Positions 33,088 through 44,409 of a DNA stretch of 64,000 bases are shown piece after piece; position 1 is the stretch's first letter, and every line of letters begins with the position of its first letter. The notes under the pieces were generated by a model. It ran no database searches. It worked only from the letters and a program-made list of their open reading frames with translations, and was not told where the DNA came from. This DNA comes from Strigamia acuminata (lineage: Eukaryota > Arthropoda > Chilopoda > Geophilomorpha > Linotaeniidae): positions 48,740,581-48,804,580 of the forward strand of contig OX442314.1 in the NCBI GenBank assembly GCA_949358305.1, written 5' to 3'. Position numbers and translations under genes: made by a program.

Positions 33088-33242
33088 TCTTGGATTATTG
33101 GTTGTTGAGTTGATTGAATTGTCAAATCGACGTCGAAGCAACTAAGCTGAATGATGATTGTTAAAAACTATGGTGGTTATATACGTCAGTCGAATGGTCA
33201 CGTCGGAATTTCGTTTTATAACGTTGTATGGACGTGAACATT

Positions 33243-33395
33243 AATCCAAATTCATCCAAACTTATCCAAATTCATCTAAATTGATCCAAACTTATCCAAA
33301 TTCATCTAAATTGATCCAAACTTATCCAAATTCATCTAAATTCATCCAAATTCATCTAAATTCACCCAAACTTATCCAAATTCATCAAAAATTTG
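33243..33395 (+). repeat. Short tandem repeat, about 12-bp units
   Basis: Units of the type ATTCATCCAAACTTATCCAA follow upstream of the Ariadne-like gene. Confidence 0.8.
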
Positions 33396-33404
33396 TCAAA
33401 TTAA

Positions 33405-33690
33405 AAAAATTTGACAAAATTGTATCAAAATTTGACAAAATTGTATCAAAATTTGACAAAATTGTATCAAAATTTGACAAAATTGTATCAAAATTTGACA
33501 AAATTGTATCAAAATTTGACAAAATTGTATCAAAATTTGACAAAATTGTATCAAAATTTGACAAAATTGTATCAAAATTTGACAAAATTGTATCAAAATT
33601 TGACAAAATTGTGTCAAAATTTGACAAAAATGTATCAAAATTTGACAAAAATGTATCAAAATTTGACAAAAATGTATCAAAATTTGTTGG
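33405..33690 (+). repeat. 21-bp minisatellite, about 13 units
   Basis: The unit is AAATTTGACAAAATTGTATC plus one A. The last units carry AAAATGTATC instead of AAAATTGTATC. Length 21 and absence of stops keep several frames open on both strands; the resulting 7-residue repeat frames are artefacts. Confidence 0.93.
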
Positions 33691-34167
33691 TGTGATGACA
33701 TTGACATCCAACAAAACAAAAAAATCCTGAAATTTCACGAAATTAAAAAAAAAAAATCAAACTTGGCGCAAATTTCGTCCTAAAGTCATTCCACCCGTCC
33801 CACAAAACTCGCGCTTTATTTACGCTTCCACTTTCCACACCTCCCTCCAGATGGCGCCCAACCCCAACCAAACAACCTCAGTTTCCCCCCACGATCCAAA
33901 ACTCCCTCCACACACAAAAAAAACACAAAACCCCATCAAAAAAACAATCAAAACCCTTCAAAAACCACCCCTAATTCGCACTTAATCACAAACCAAACTA
34001 ACCCGACCCCAACGAACCCACCGACCAATCAAAACACGCGCCTCGCACCGCTGCCTCGTGGTCAACGCAGTCGTTACTCAGTAGCCGAGCTCCCGTTGCC
34101 GGAGCATTCCGCCACTGTCGCTCACCCAAACACAAAACTGGCGCACCAGGACAGCAAACACAGCGCC

Positions 34168-37100
34168 ATGGAGCTGACCATGGTCGGCGAACGGGTGTTC
34201 GCCGCCGAATGCATCCAAAAGAAGCGCGTCCGCAAGGTAAAATCCTCGATCGAAGCGAACGAACACTCGTTGTTGACATTTTCTTTGTAGGGCCAGGTGG
34301 AGTACTTTGTCAAATGGAAAGGTTGGAGCCCAAAGTGAGTAGTAGTCGGTGTGGATGATGCACGGGAGAATGACAATCTGTTTTGTCGGCAGGTACAACA
34401 CTTGGGAGCCGGAGGAGAACATTTTGGACGGGCGACTGCTGGAAGCATTCGAGGCCAGGTAGGGAGAACGAGCCGGTTCGTGGCGAGTGACGTCATTTGT
34501 TGTGGGGGTTATTGCGGTGTTGGGAGATTTCGTGACGTCGTTTAGGGAATTTTTCGGTTTTTGTTTTTGTTTATGTGTGTTTTTATTTTTGTTTAGTCAG
34601 CGGGATCGAGACCATACGGATAAGAGAAGAGGACCAAAAACTAGGAAGGAAAAACCATTGGTGAAGAGAGATTTGTGGCAATGGGGGGTCACTTTTTCTG
34701 TCTAAAACTCGGTTTTAGACGTTAAAACTCGGTTTCAGACGTTAAAACTCGGTTTTTAGCCGTTAAAACTCGGTTTTTAGACGTTAAAACTCGGTTTTAG
34801 ACGTTAAAACTCGGTTTCAGACGTTAAAACTCGGTTTTAGACGTTAAAACTCGGTTTTAGACGTTAAAACTCGGTTTCAGACGTTAAAACTCGGTCTCAG
34901 ACGTTAAAACTCGGCTTTAGACGTTAAAACTCGGTTTCAGACGTTAAAACTCGGCTTTAGACGTTAAAACTCGGTTTTAGACGTTAAAACTCGGTTTCAG
35001 ACGTTAAAACTCGGTTTCAGACGTTAAAACTCGGTTTCAGACGTTAAAACTCGGTTTCAGACGTTAAAACTCGGTTTTAGACGTTAAAACTCGGTTTTAG
35101 ACGTTAAAACTCGGTTTTAGACGTTAAAACTCGGTTTCAGACGTTAAAACTCGGCTTTAGACGTTAAAACTCGGTTTTAGACGTTAAAACTCGGTTTCAG
35201 ACGTTAAAACTCGGTTTTAGACGTTAAAACTCGGTTTTAGACGTTAAAACTCGGTTTCAGACGTTAAAACTCGGCTTTAGACGTTAAAACTCGGTTTTAG
35301 ACGTTAAAACTCGGTTTCAGACGTTAAAACTCGGTTTTAGACGTTAAAACTCGGTTTTAGACGTTAAAACTCGGTTTCAGACGTTAAAACTCGGTCTCAG
35401 ACGTTAAAACTCGGCTTTAGACGTTAAAACTCGGTTTCAGACGTTAAAACTCGGCTTTAGACGTTAAAACTCGGTTTTAGACGTTAAAACTCGGTTTCAG
35501 ACGTTAAAACTCGGTTTCAGACGTTAAAACTCGGTTTCAGACGTTAAAACTCGGTTTCAGACGTTAAAACTCGGTTTTAGACGTTAAAACTCGGTTTTAG
35601 ACGTTAAAACTCGGTTTTAGACGTTAAAACTCGGTTTCAGACGTTAAAACTCGGCTTTAGACGTTAAAACTCGGTTTTAGACGTTAAAACTCGGTTTTTA
35701 GCCGTTAAAACTCGGTTTTTAGACGTTAAAACTCGGTTTTAGACGTTAAAACTCGGTTTCAGACGTTAAAACTCGGTTTTAGACGTTAAAACTCGGTTTT
35801 AGACGTTAAAACTCGGTTTCAGACGTTAAAACTCGGTTTCAGACGTTAAAACTCGGCTTTAGACGTTAAAACTCGGTTTTAGACGTTAAAACTCGGTTTT
35901 TAGCCGTTAAAACTCGGTTTTTAGACGTTAAAACTCGGTTTTAGACGTTAAAACTCGGTTTCAGACGTTAAAACTCGGCTTTAGACGTTAAAACTCGGTT
36001 TTAGACGTTAAAACTCGGTTTTTAGCCGTTAAAACTCGGTTTTTAGACGTTAAAACTCGGTTTTAGACGTTAAAACTCGGTTTCAGACGTTAAAACTCGG
36101 TTTTAGACGTTAAAACTCGGTTTTAGACGTTAAAACTCGGTTTCAGACGTTAAAACTCGGTTTCAGACGTTAAAACTCGGCTTTAGACGTTAAAACTCGG
36201 TTTTAGACGTTAAAACTCGGTTTTTAGCCGTTAAAACTCGGTTTTTAGACGTTAAAACTCGGTTTTAGACGTTAAAACTCGGTTTTAGACGTTAAAATTG
36301 CTTAACGTGGCATTTATTAAACCATACAATAATTTTTTTGTTACTTTTTTGATATATCTAATATTTTCCTTTTCAAGGAACCAATTGACGATCAACCGGA
36401 ACCGGCTAAAGACGACCCGAAAGTGGAGGAACCCCCAACAGTGGCAGAAAAAACAACAAAACCCAGTGACATCACGACCACACCGGCCCCAACCACATCC
36501 ACGCAAGCACCCCAGAAGGAAGAAAAACCCGCGGTGGCCACACCGGCTCGGAAAGAAGCCCAGAAACGAAAAGCCGACAAGGACAACGTCAACGTCCAAA
36601 CTCCGAACTGCGAAGAAAGCAAACCAGTGAACACGAAAACCCAATCACCGCCCAAGAAAATGAGCAAACCAGCTCCGGCAGAGGAAACCAAAAGACCTTT
36701 AAAAGAGAAAAAAAGCAAAGAAGTCGTCAAACCAACCCCGACTGACCCGGCACCGCTTTTAGTGAGGCCTCACTGCGTGCCCCCGCCGACACCTCCATGC
36801 CCTTTGCCCGTAACTCCTTTGCCTAATAAAGACTCCGGTCCAAAGCAGGTGGAGATCTCCAAAACAAACCAACCTAGGCCGCCGTCGCCCAAGGAATCCA
36901 AGGAAAACCATTCGGTCAACACCGTAGAAAATGTTTGTGTCACGTCCACGGACGGTTTGGATGTCGAGAAACTGCTAAACGGGGTCGGCGAGCACGCGGA
37001 GACGGCGGAAAGTCCGGGTCTGAGCAAAACCGAGTCCATTTCGGAGCCGCCGAGTTCACCCGAAGTGTCTTTGCCGCCAGAATATTGGGTCGAACAAAAC

Positions 37101-37241
37101 CCTTTGGTGGATCAGATTTTTATCACCGACGTGACGACTAATTTGGTTACGGTCACCGTTCGCGAGTGCAAGACGCGGCAGGGGTTTTTTAGGACCCAGG
37201 ACGAGGTGGACAAGACAGTGGTGGACAAAGAGAAGATATAA
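34168..37241 (+). CDS. Pc: Polycomb/CBX chromodomain protein, five exons (368 aa)
   Basis: This is the PRC1 subunit that reads H3K27me3. Exons: 34,168-34,236; 34,291-34,334; 34,393-34,458; 34,597-34,660; 36,378-37,241. All introns are GT-AG and phases agree, giving 369 codons. Residues 9-59 are the chromodomain: [40 protein letters not shown], with aromatic-cage candidates F11, W32 and W35. An AT-hook-like KRRGPKTRK follows near residue 70. The middle is Lys/Pro/Thr-rich and low in complexity. The last 50 residues ([29 protein letters not shown]) form the C-box that binds RING1. The start [14 protein letters not shown] matches the CBX family start. The first three introns are 54-138 bases; the fourth is 1,717 bases and made of satellite. 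Confidence 0.95.
34702..36297 (+). repeat. 20-bp satellite filling Polycomb intron 4, about 80 units
   Basis: Unit ACGTTAAAACTCGGTTTTAG, with variants TTTCAG, CTTTAG, TCTCAG and a 21-base form ending TTTTTAGCCG. A 25-unit (500-base) higher-order repeat is visible: the rare TCTCAG unit occurs at 34,891-34,900 and 35,391-35,400, and the next 14 units carry the same order of variants both times. Almost every unit holds a TTTYAG or TTTTAG, like a 3' splice site. Confidence 0.97.
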
Positions 37242-37336
37242 GGCTCTCGATAATGGTTACTCTTGTTTTGTACATTTAAAATGTGCTTTTAAAAAAGAAA
37301 TAATATTTTTTTTGGAATATTCATCCAAACAAACTA

Positions 37337-37491
37337 CAGTCGAACCTCTTTATAAAGAATCACGATATAACGAATTTTTTGATATAACGAATACTTAAAA
37401 ATGGCTTGGTTGGTTGGTCGGTCATAAAACACCAAGTTTAACAAACTGATTTCTCTGGTCCTTTGCGATTCGTTATAACGAGGGACGTCTG
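37337..37491. mobile_element. Pogo-like MITE
   Basis: A 155-base element with ends CAGTCGAACCTCTTTATAA and the complement of CGTTATAACGAGGGACGTCTG, flanked by TA on both sides. Ends and size fit pogo/Tigger-derived MITEs. It sits just downstream of the Polycomb stop codon. Confidence 0.75.
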
Positions 37492-37502
37492 TACTATCTA
37501 TA

Positions 37503-38268
37503 CAGGGTGGTGCAGAAAGTCTGGTTCACAGTTAATAATTTTCATACCGTTTTAGATGATGATTTAGCAAAATGATTGTAAGGGTAGTATGTCGGGGGAA
37601 ATCCAATTATGACATCCAATTTGACCTCTGAGGTCATCTTCAAGGTCATCCATATTGTAACTCGAGAACCGTGACAGTTAGAGCAAAAAGGTGAATTAGA
37701 AAGTTGTAGAGCATCATCCAATTAGTCTAGAACTGTTCTTAAAAAAAATATTTCTTACTGAAAAGTTTTGAGAAAAAAAGGTTTGAAATGTTAGTCTGCT
37801 CAGCTTTGTAACCTAAAACTATCATGTGGAATGTATTTCCAAAATAAATTATTTCCTTTCTTTTGTGTTTCCTCTCTTCCACTTACAAGTATGACCCAAT
37901 AAAGTGTGGTAATTGAGGATTAGCTTGGTTGCCTCAATAGTTTTAGGTTACAAAGCTGAGTTCCAATGCTGAGTAGGCCAATGTTTCAGACCTTTTTTCT
38001 CAAAACTTTTCCCTAAGAAATAATTTTTTTAAGAACAGTTCTAGACTAATTGGATGATGCTCTACAACTTTCTAATTCACCTTTTTGCTCTAACTGTCAC
38101 GGTTCTCGAGTTACAATATGGATGACCTTGAAGATGACCTCAGAAGTCAAATTGGATGTCATAATTTGATTTCCCCCGACATACTACCCTTACAATCATT
38201 TTGCTAAATCATCATCTAAAACGGTTTGGAAATTATTTACTGTGAACCAGACTTTCTGCACCACCCTG
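37503..38268. mobile_element. MITE with very long terminal inverted repeats, TA target
   Basis: A 766-base fold-back with ends CAGGGTGGTGCAGAAAGTCT and its complement, TA on both sides, and TIRs of about 330 bases. There is no transposase. It shares size, TA target and the inner AGTTGTAGAGCATCATCCAA motif with the element at 24.9 kb, although the outer ends differ. Confidence 0.9.
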
Positions 38269-38526
38269 TATATCCAATGGAAACGCGCACACCAGAATCA
38301 ACGTTGCTGAGGGTACGTGCCGGATGACTTTGGGCTCCAAAGTGGACATGCCAATTCAGGTTGGATTTTTTGGTGGATTTCTTGTTTTTAAAATTTGGCA
38401 CTACTCTGTATACTCTTGTTCGAGTCAAAAGAGTCCTTTCTGCAATTGGCCGAGCTATTTTACTGGTGCAGTGATCCATAAAAATAGACCCAAACACCAG
38501 AATTGCATTACAATGAACAGACATTA

Positions 38527-38974
38527 GGCACGTTCAATATAAAATGGATTTTGCTGATTTTGCTGATTTCGCTGATTTTGGGAGCCCGGAAGTGACGGTT
38601 TTTCCGTAATAAAAACGAAATCGGATTTTAGAAAATCCGATTTTGCGAAAGCGACGTGTAGGGTTGCTTTCCTTGATTTTCTTGATTTCCAAGTTAATTT
38701 TCAGCCATCTTGTGTGTACACAGAGCAATCAGAGCAGTTATTTTTGTTTGCGATTTAATAATTGCAATGGGGAAAATAGTGATATTTCGGCCGCGTTTGA
38801 GCTATCAAACGTGGCCAAAAGTTTTTAAATTTCAAACAGGAAGTCAAATTGCGCATGCGCAACAGTTGGATTTCCAAAAAAATTAAGGCCGTTCAACGTT
38901 GAAATCCGATTTCCTTGATTTCAGAAAATCAAGAAAATCACGATTTCGGAAATCCATTTTATATTGAACGCACC
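38527..38974. mobile_element. MITE, TIR GGYRCGTTCAATAT family, copy 1
   Basis: 448 bases; ends GGCACGTTCAATATAAAATG and the complement of ATATTGAACGCACC, flanked by TA. It is internally rich in GATTTTGCTGATTT-like text. It belongs with the element at 43.56 kb by its terminal sequence. Confidence 0.82.
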
Positions 38975-39546
38975 TAATGTAATCGATTACCTATTGTTAG
39001 GAAATTGTTTGCTTTCCTAGCAAAGAACCAATAAACAGAACAAACATGAGTTTTGAATTAAAAAGCGCATAAAACTTTATTTTATAAATGGAAAAAATAT
39101 TTTATAATAAAATACGATTAAAATTATATCTATTTAAATGGTCATAATAATCTAAAAAATAAATAAAAATAAAAACTACTTCTCCTAGTGGTAGTATACA
39201 GTCAGGAGTTAGGAGTAATAAGGCTCGGCCAATGGGAGAAAGGAATCTTTTGACTCTAACAAGAGTGTAGGTTGCCTGGGCAGTTGAGCCAATGCAGACG
39301 TCACGGTTACAGAGACAAGCGCAGGGACAAGTGTGTACTAAATAAGGATACAGAGACAGATGACATAGTTGCTGAGCCAATTAGCAATTTGAAAAAACGA
39401 GCCGAGATCTTACAGAATGCACTTACTTGTTAGATTAATGTTTGGGTCAATTTATTTCCTCTTAGCAAAGTCATGACCCTTTGAGGTATTAGACCATGCA
39501 AGCCGCGATCTGTGGGACAACTTTCTTGAGGACCCAGCCTTGCATT

Positions 39547-39700
39547 TGCAACAAGTTGGCCTGTGCGAATTTGCGATTAATCGCAATGCGATTTTTTTGG
39601 GTGAATATCGCAGCTACTTAAGTCACTAGCTGTCGTTTGCGATATATCGCATATCGCGATATAATCGCAATAACCGCAATAATCGCAAAACACAGAAAAC
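39547..39700. repeat. TCGCAAT / GCGATAT palindromic cluster
   Basis: Multiple overlapping copies of ATCGCAATAATCGCAATAAC and GCGATATATCGCATATCGCG occur in both orientations, forming nested short palindromes. Confidence 0.7.
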
Positions 39701-39753
39701 TACGTTGGAGGTGGTCGGCAGATGTACTTGCTAGAAACAGACCCTGCAAAGCT

Positions 39754-40109
39754 ACCGTCTTCACCCAAAAATACTACAACGGTGTTATATTCGAATATAC
39801 CCCCATGGTGTTAGATTCGGATTTTTGATTGTTTTCAATATACGACGCCATGGTGTTATATTCAGATTTGTATAAAAATATTTAAAACGTACAGTATGTC
39901 GTCGTTTTTGTTAATTTATATATCTTTTTTTAGTTTCTTTAATCAGCATAATGAAAACAAATTCATAGAGTAAATAACAATTTTACTTTCTCGACAAACT
40001 TACCTGATATTGGCTGAATATAACACCGTGGTGTTGTATTCGAATACAACACCAGGATGATGTTATATTCGAATACAGCACCATAGTCTTATTTTCAGGT
40101 AAAGACGGT
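39754..40109. mobile_element. Small MITE with eight GGTGTTRTATTC boxes
   Basis: Ends ACCGTCTTCACCCAAAAATA and the complement of TATTTTCAGGTAAAGACGGT are inverted. Inside are eight near-copies of GGTGTTRTATTC in both orientations (39,781, 39,807, 39,852, 40,016 minus, 40,030, 40,042 minus, 40,059, 40,071 minus). Two abut as a perfect 26-bp palindrome at 40,029-40,054 centred on TTCGAA. Confidence 0.75.
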
Positions 40110-40202
40110 CGGCTTTCTTCAAAGGCTTGGCACTTTCAACGAAGCTGGTGGGAATTTGTAATTTATTATAAACAAAATGAAAATAAACATTTTATTCTTT
40201 TT

Positions 40203-40406
40203 TTACCCAAAAATGGCGTCCAAGTACGCAATGGTGCCAGCCCGAGCGTCGCCTTCGCTATTCGTGTTTTTATCTCTCAACGTCTTCTTCGATTTGCCAT
40301 CTCCTTTCGAATGTTTGTGCCGACGATGATTGTCTTTGGTTTTCGCGGTCTGCATTGCGATGCCCGCATTGTCATTCACGACTCGTTTTCGTCTCTTTTT
40401 CGTTAA
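40203..40406 (-). CDS. Terminal coding exon, small basic protein, unknown
   Basis: A 67-residue open frame follows an AG at 40,407-40,408 and ends with TAA at 40,203-40,205, then AATAAA within 15 bases. The product is Lys/Arg/His-rich (LTKKRRKRVVNDNAG, NHRRHKHSKGDGKSKK) and ends GTIAYLDAIFG, typical in composition of nucleolar proteins. The same frame upstream (MRHNLTTDPKTTCVGA) is also protein-like but is separated by a single TAG at the proposed splice site. It is either an exon or a pseudogene with one stop. Family not recognised. Confidence 0.42.
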   Translation of the reverse strand, partial: LTKKRRKRVVNDNAGIAMQTAKTKDNHRRHKHSKGDGKSKKTLRDKNTNSEGDARAGTIAYLDAIFG

Positions 40407-40409
40407 CTA

Positions 40410-40985
40410 GGCTCCAACACATGTCGTTTTTGGATCCGTGGTCAAATTATGTCGCATGCTCGTCCGCCGCGCAAGAATTCGTCGATTAGTTAATCCTTGT
40501 GGACTATTTCCAACATTAAACACAATAATATTAACTATTTCCCACCTACAATCACGTTTTTTCACAAGAAATGAATAATTTTTAATTTAAAATCACATTT
40601 TTGCATAAAAAATGGACTATTTTCTGTATAAAATCACATTTTTTCACAGCTGTTGGAACACGCTTTCCAGTTTCTCCAAAACTTGTACCGTTGTAGAACC
40701 ATCTTTCTGGAATAATTTCTCATTTTCACTGCCACATCCAACACCGCCATCCAATCAGGGGGGCGATGAATATCAAGCAGACGTGACTCAACACGTATGC
40801 AAATCAGGCACAAGATTGACGGGAGAGATATTAGAGATATTTTGGACAACTCTCACAAGTCAGTGTGAAACTGAATGAATATTACAACAGGTGGACTGGC
40901 CCAAAAATTTGTATATTTTAAATAGTTTTCAGTTATTTTGTGTTCGAGCGATGTTCGTACTTCGTATTCACAAATATTTTATAAC
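40410..40985. other. Stretch without recognised gene
   Basis: Apart from the protein-like 16 codons next to the exon at 40.2 kb, no coding signal was found. Confidence 0.4.
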
Positions 40986-40989
40986 GATT

Positions 40990-41520
40990 AAAACTTCAAA
41001 TTTGCCGCTTCTTATCGATCGTCATCATGAGATATAAATCGTGATTGGTGGAAAACTTTCGGAGTGAATGAGAAGGATTCTTTCTATCTCAAAGGGTTAG
41101 TTCTGTTTTTCGCTTTGTGAACCCCGTAGACAGAATCTACGCCATTAACCGACGATGTTGCTCGTTGATTCGCGCTTGAGAAAATTCGATTCTTATTTGA
41201 TTTACTCTTGATTTGGTTACATGACAGGTATATATTATATTGGATACAATTGAGCATATTTAATATAGTTTAATATATAATTAACGCATTTTATTGTCTC
41301 GCTTCCTCTCTTCACACTAATTTTGTGTAATTGCCGGTAAATTTCACGAATTACTCGTTTTACTCCGAGTAAGAATCATAATAATTACTGTAAGACCGCA
41401 GTTCCATATGATTGTGGCATTTGGATTGAATTTGTATTGTGGGACCGCATTCCCACATGAATGTGGCATTTACATTTCCAGTTGTAAGCTCATTGCAAGA
41501 CCGCGTTTCTTCATGAATGT
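40990..41520 (+). repeat. Dispersed repeat V, partial copy
   Basis: 40,990-41,125 matches 50,100-50,230 directly (CGTGATTGGTGGAAAACT, GGATTCTTTCTATCTCAAA). 41,380-41,520 carries tandem GTAAGACCGCA/TGTGGCATTTAC half-units related to those in the other V copies. The centre differs. Confidence 0.65.
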
Positions 41521-42829
41521 AGCCTTCACTTGTTACATAAAATATTTCAAATTTTGTTTACAAGCATAGTTATTTGCTGAATTAACTTTTCGAGCTTTAA
41601 CAGTAACAAACTCGTCAATCAAATCTTGGTCCACATCTGCCTTTTGGGAATTTAAAAAATAAAAATAAAAACAATAATACAGCGATAATAATTAAAACTT
41701 CAGCTCAAATTTGATATTTTTTTTTTTGGATAATTTCAAATTTCCACATGACAAATCGAGAATTATTGATACGAATTTTGATCATTATTACATTTCACAC
41801 AATCTAAAACTACATATTATGTATCAAACATTGTTTTTTTTAATTAAAATTCAAGTTTAACAAAATGATATAATAGTAATAAAACATTTTTTTATACTCT
41901 ACATGTGACCAGCAGTAAAATTTCATACAATGTGTGTACAAATGGGTATCCTATAAATTATGTGATAGTTAAAACTTGCGCACAACAAAAAAAAAATTAA
42001 TAAAAAAAAGAAAAAACACAAATTTATTGATCCTTGAAACAAAAATAAAAAAATCAATCAAATCAAACATGATTTTTCAAGAACCAAAAGCTCCAAACAT
42101 TTTTGCATACATAAAATCTTGTAATATAACAATAATAATAATAATAATGTCATTTTCGTTGTTGCACTGAGCAGTGGAATTTCAAGACTTCTTCGTTTCC
42201 GGCGATACAAAAATCTAAAACTACATTTTAAAGTTTTTATTCCAATACGTTCTCGCATCTTGAAACTGATGATTCATCACTTTTGGGACTTATAATAGCT
42301 ACAAACTTCCATTTTTGGGAGTTTTGGCTGGTTTTTGGAGGTTTTTGGAGGATTTTGAAGGTTTTGCTAGCCTGTGGTGTATTGCAACCAACTGCAGGCA
42401 GTAAGTTGGAATTGAGTAGTAACTCAATTTGTAGTAAGGCAATTTGAATCGTCAAATGTGTGTATGATCCAATCACAGTGTTACATGATCATTGGAAAAA
42501 TTTATAGACACCGATAGAACAGTGGCATCTTGGAAGAAATGCAGGCAATCAAAAATTCAGTGTGCTCTTAGAGTTACAGATTTGAATGTGAAATTCAGGA
42601 GGGTTAATGGCCACTCGATACGTCTGCGTCAAAGTTGGTCCGTCGACCATGTTTTAGACGAGGAGCCTGTCGTGAGGGTTTAGAGCTAGTTTAAAGTAAA
42701 ATCCAATGAATAAACACAAAATAAAAATAAAATGCATTTAAAATGATCAACTATGGTTGATGGTTTTTTTTGGCACATGCAATGCCACTTACTATTGTAT
42801 TGCATAGAATCAGAGGTAATTGATAGGCT

Positions 42830-42975
42830 TGAAATAGTGTAAAATAAATAAAAACTTGAAATAAAGTAAAATAAATAAAAACTTGAAATAAAGTAAAATA
42901 AATAAAAACTTGTAATAAAGTAAAATAAATAAAAACTTGAAATAAAGTAAAATAAATAAAAACTTGAAATAAATA
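42830..42975 (-). repeat. 27-bp minisatellite, about 5 units
   Basis: Same unit as at 6,047-6,415, in inverted orientation and contracted. Confidence 0.92.
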
Positions 42976-43562
42976 ATAACAAAACAAACTTGAAATGTGC
43001 ACTGGTGCTGCACTGCAGGAAAGCACTGATTAAATGCGCAGCCGGTGAGCGTCTGTTGGCGGTCCGAGAGCGCGCATTGGCGGATGGTGACTCACCAAAG
43101 TTATAATTTTTTGATTTTGATTTACGAGAAAGTGCTCATTGTTTTTGCGATATATGTGTATGAGTATTATGACGAAAAAATGAAAAACTTACAATAACAA
43201 ATAATCACATCAACATCGCATTGTCACTGACGACGCGATATTCGGTATTGGCTATTGGTGCAGTATTCGCGTTATTGCGTTATTGGCGGTATTCATGCGG
43301 TATTGAGCGGTAATAGCAGTATTGGGTATACCGTTTTGCGGTATTGAGCGGTAATAGCAGTATTGGGTATACCGTTTTGCGGTATTTTTCTGAATACCGC
43401 GGTGCTGGGTCCTTTTTCAGCCATGTTTGAACTGCCAATGCCACTGATGGAGGGCAGCTCAGTGACAATGCAGGTCCTTGTGGTTGTGGCCAATTTTGTT
43501 GGGATCTTCAGCTTAGATTGGCCTTTGCTTATTCCAAATTAATGTTTTGCAACATGGCACTA

Positions 43563-44129
43563 GGTGCGTTCAATATGCTAGCAGAAAGTCACTTAACTGA
43601 CTTAACTGCTTTTCAGAGGGCGGAAGTGATGAAAATTACGTCACATTTTGACCAAGTAAAGTCACCTAAGTGACTTTCAGGAAAGTAACTGGAAAGTTAC
43701 TTTTCCACCTTTTAGAAGTCACTTACATGTGCGTGCGCATGCGCATTGCACCTTTAACAAAGCTACAGTGGCAGCCATTTTGTTCTCGATCTAACTGGCT
43801 AAAAAATGAATTTGTCACCACCAAAAGAAAAGGTATTTGGGTAAGGAAATGTGCATAAACAATTTTTTCTACGATAAATTCACACGTGTGGCACACGGTA
43901 AATTCACACGTGTGGCACACGGTAAATTCGCACGTGTGGCACATGGAAAATTTACGTGTGGCACACGGTAAATTCACACGTGTACACGGTAAATTCACAC
44001 GTGTGGCATGCGAAGGCTGGTGCTAAGTAAGTGAAGTTTGGTGCTAAAATAAGTGCATTCAATGAAAAGTGACTTTGAGGAAAGGAAGGAAAGTGAAAGT
44101 CACTTCTTCTAACCCAGATTGAACGCACC
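43563..44129. mobile_element. MITE, TIR GGYRCGTTCAATAT family, copy 2
   Basis: 567 bases; ends GGTGCGTTCAATATG and the complement of AGATTGAACGCACC, flanked by TA. The left arm has no insertion at the matching site (near 5,385), so this copy inserted after the duplication. At about 43,873-44,008 it carries six 24-base units with CACACGTGTGGCACAC. Confidence 0.85.
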
Positions 44130-44409
44130 TAGTGTGTAGCTGTAAAGGACAGCTAATAACTTATCTTCGCAAAAATACGGTTTAGCCTTGTTACATTTTG
44201 TTGTGACCCTGAACTAACTAGATAAATATGGAGTCGCGGTGGATTGCCACGACGGGACTAGTAAATAAATAATAAAGTTATTACTAAAATTGAGAGAATA
44301 TTAAATAATGCCGAATTAAACAAATACTGACTTAATGTATTCTAAGTTGGGAATAAATTAAATAAAACACTTTACATAGAAAACTTTGATATAAAATACT
44401 TTGACATAT

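Noticed and set aside
33281-33738. Open frames on both strands encoding DKIVSKF-type repeats
   Set aside because: A 21-bp tandem repeat without stops in several frames; no start, splice or composition support.
34702-36297. Regular repeats resembling a CRISPR array
   Set aside because: Units are contiguous 20-mers with no unique spacers, inside an intron of a eukaryotic gene.
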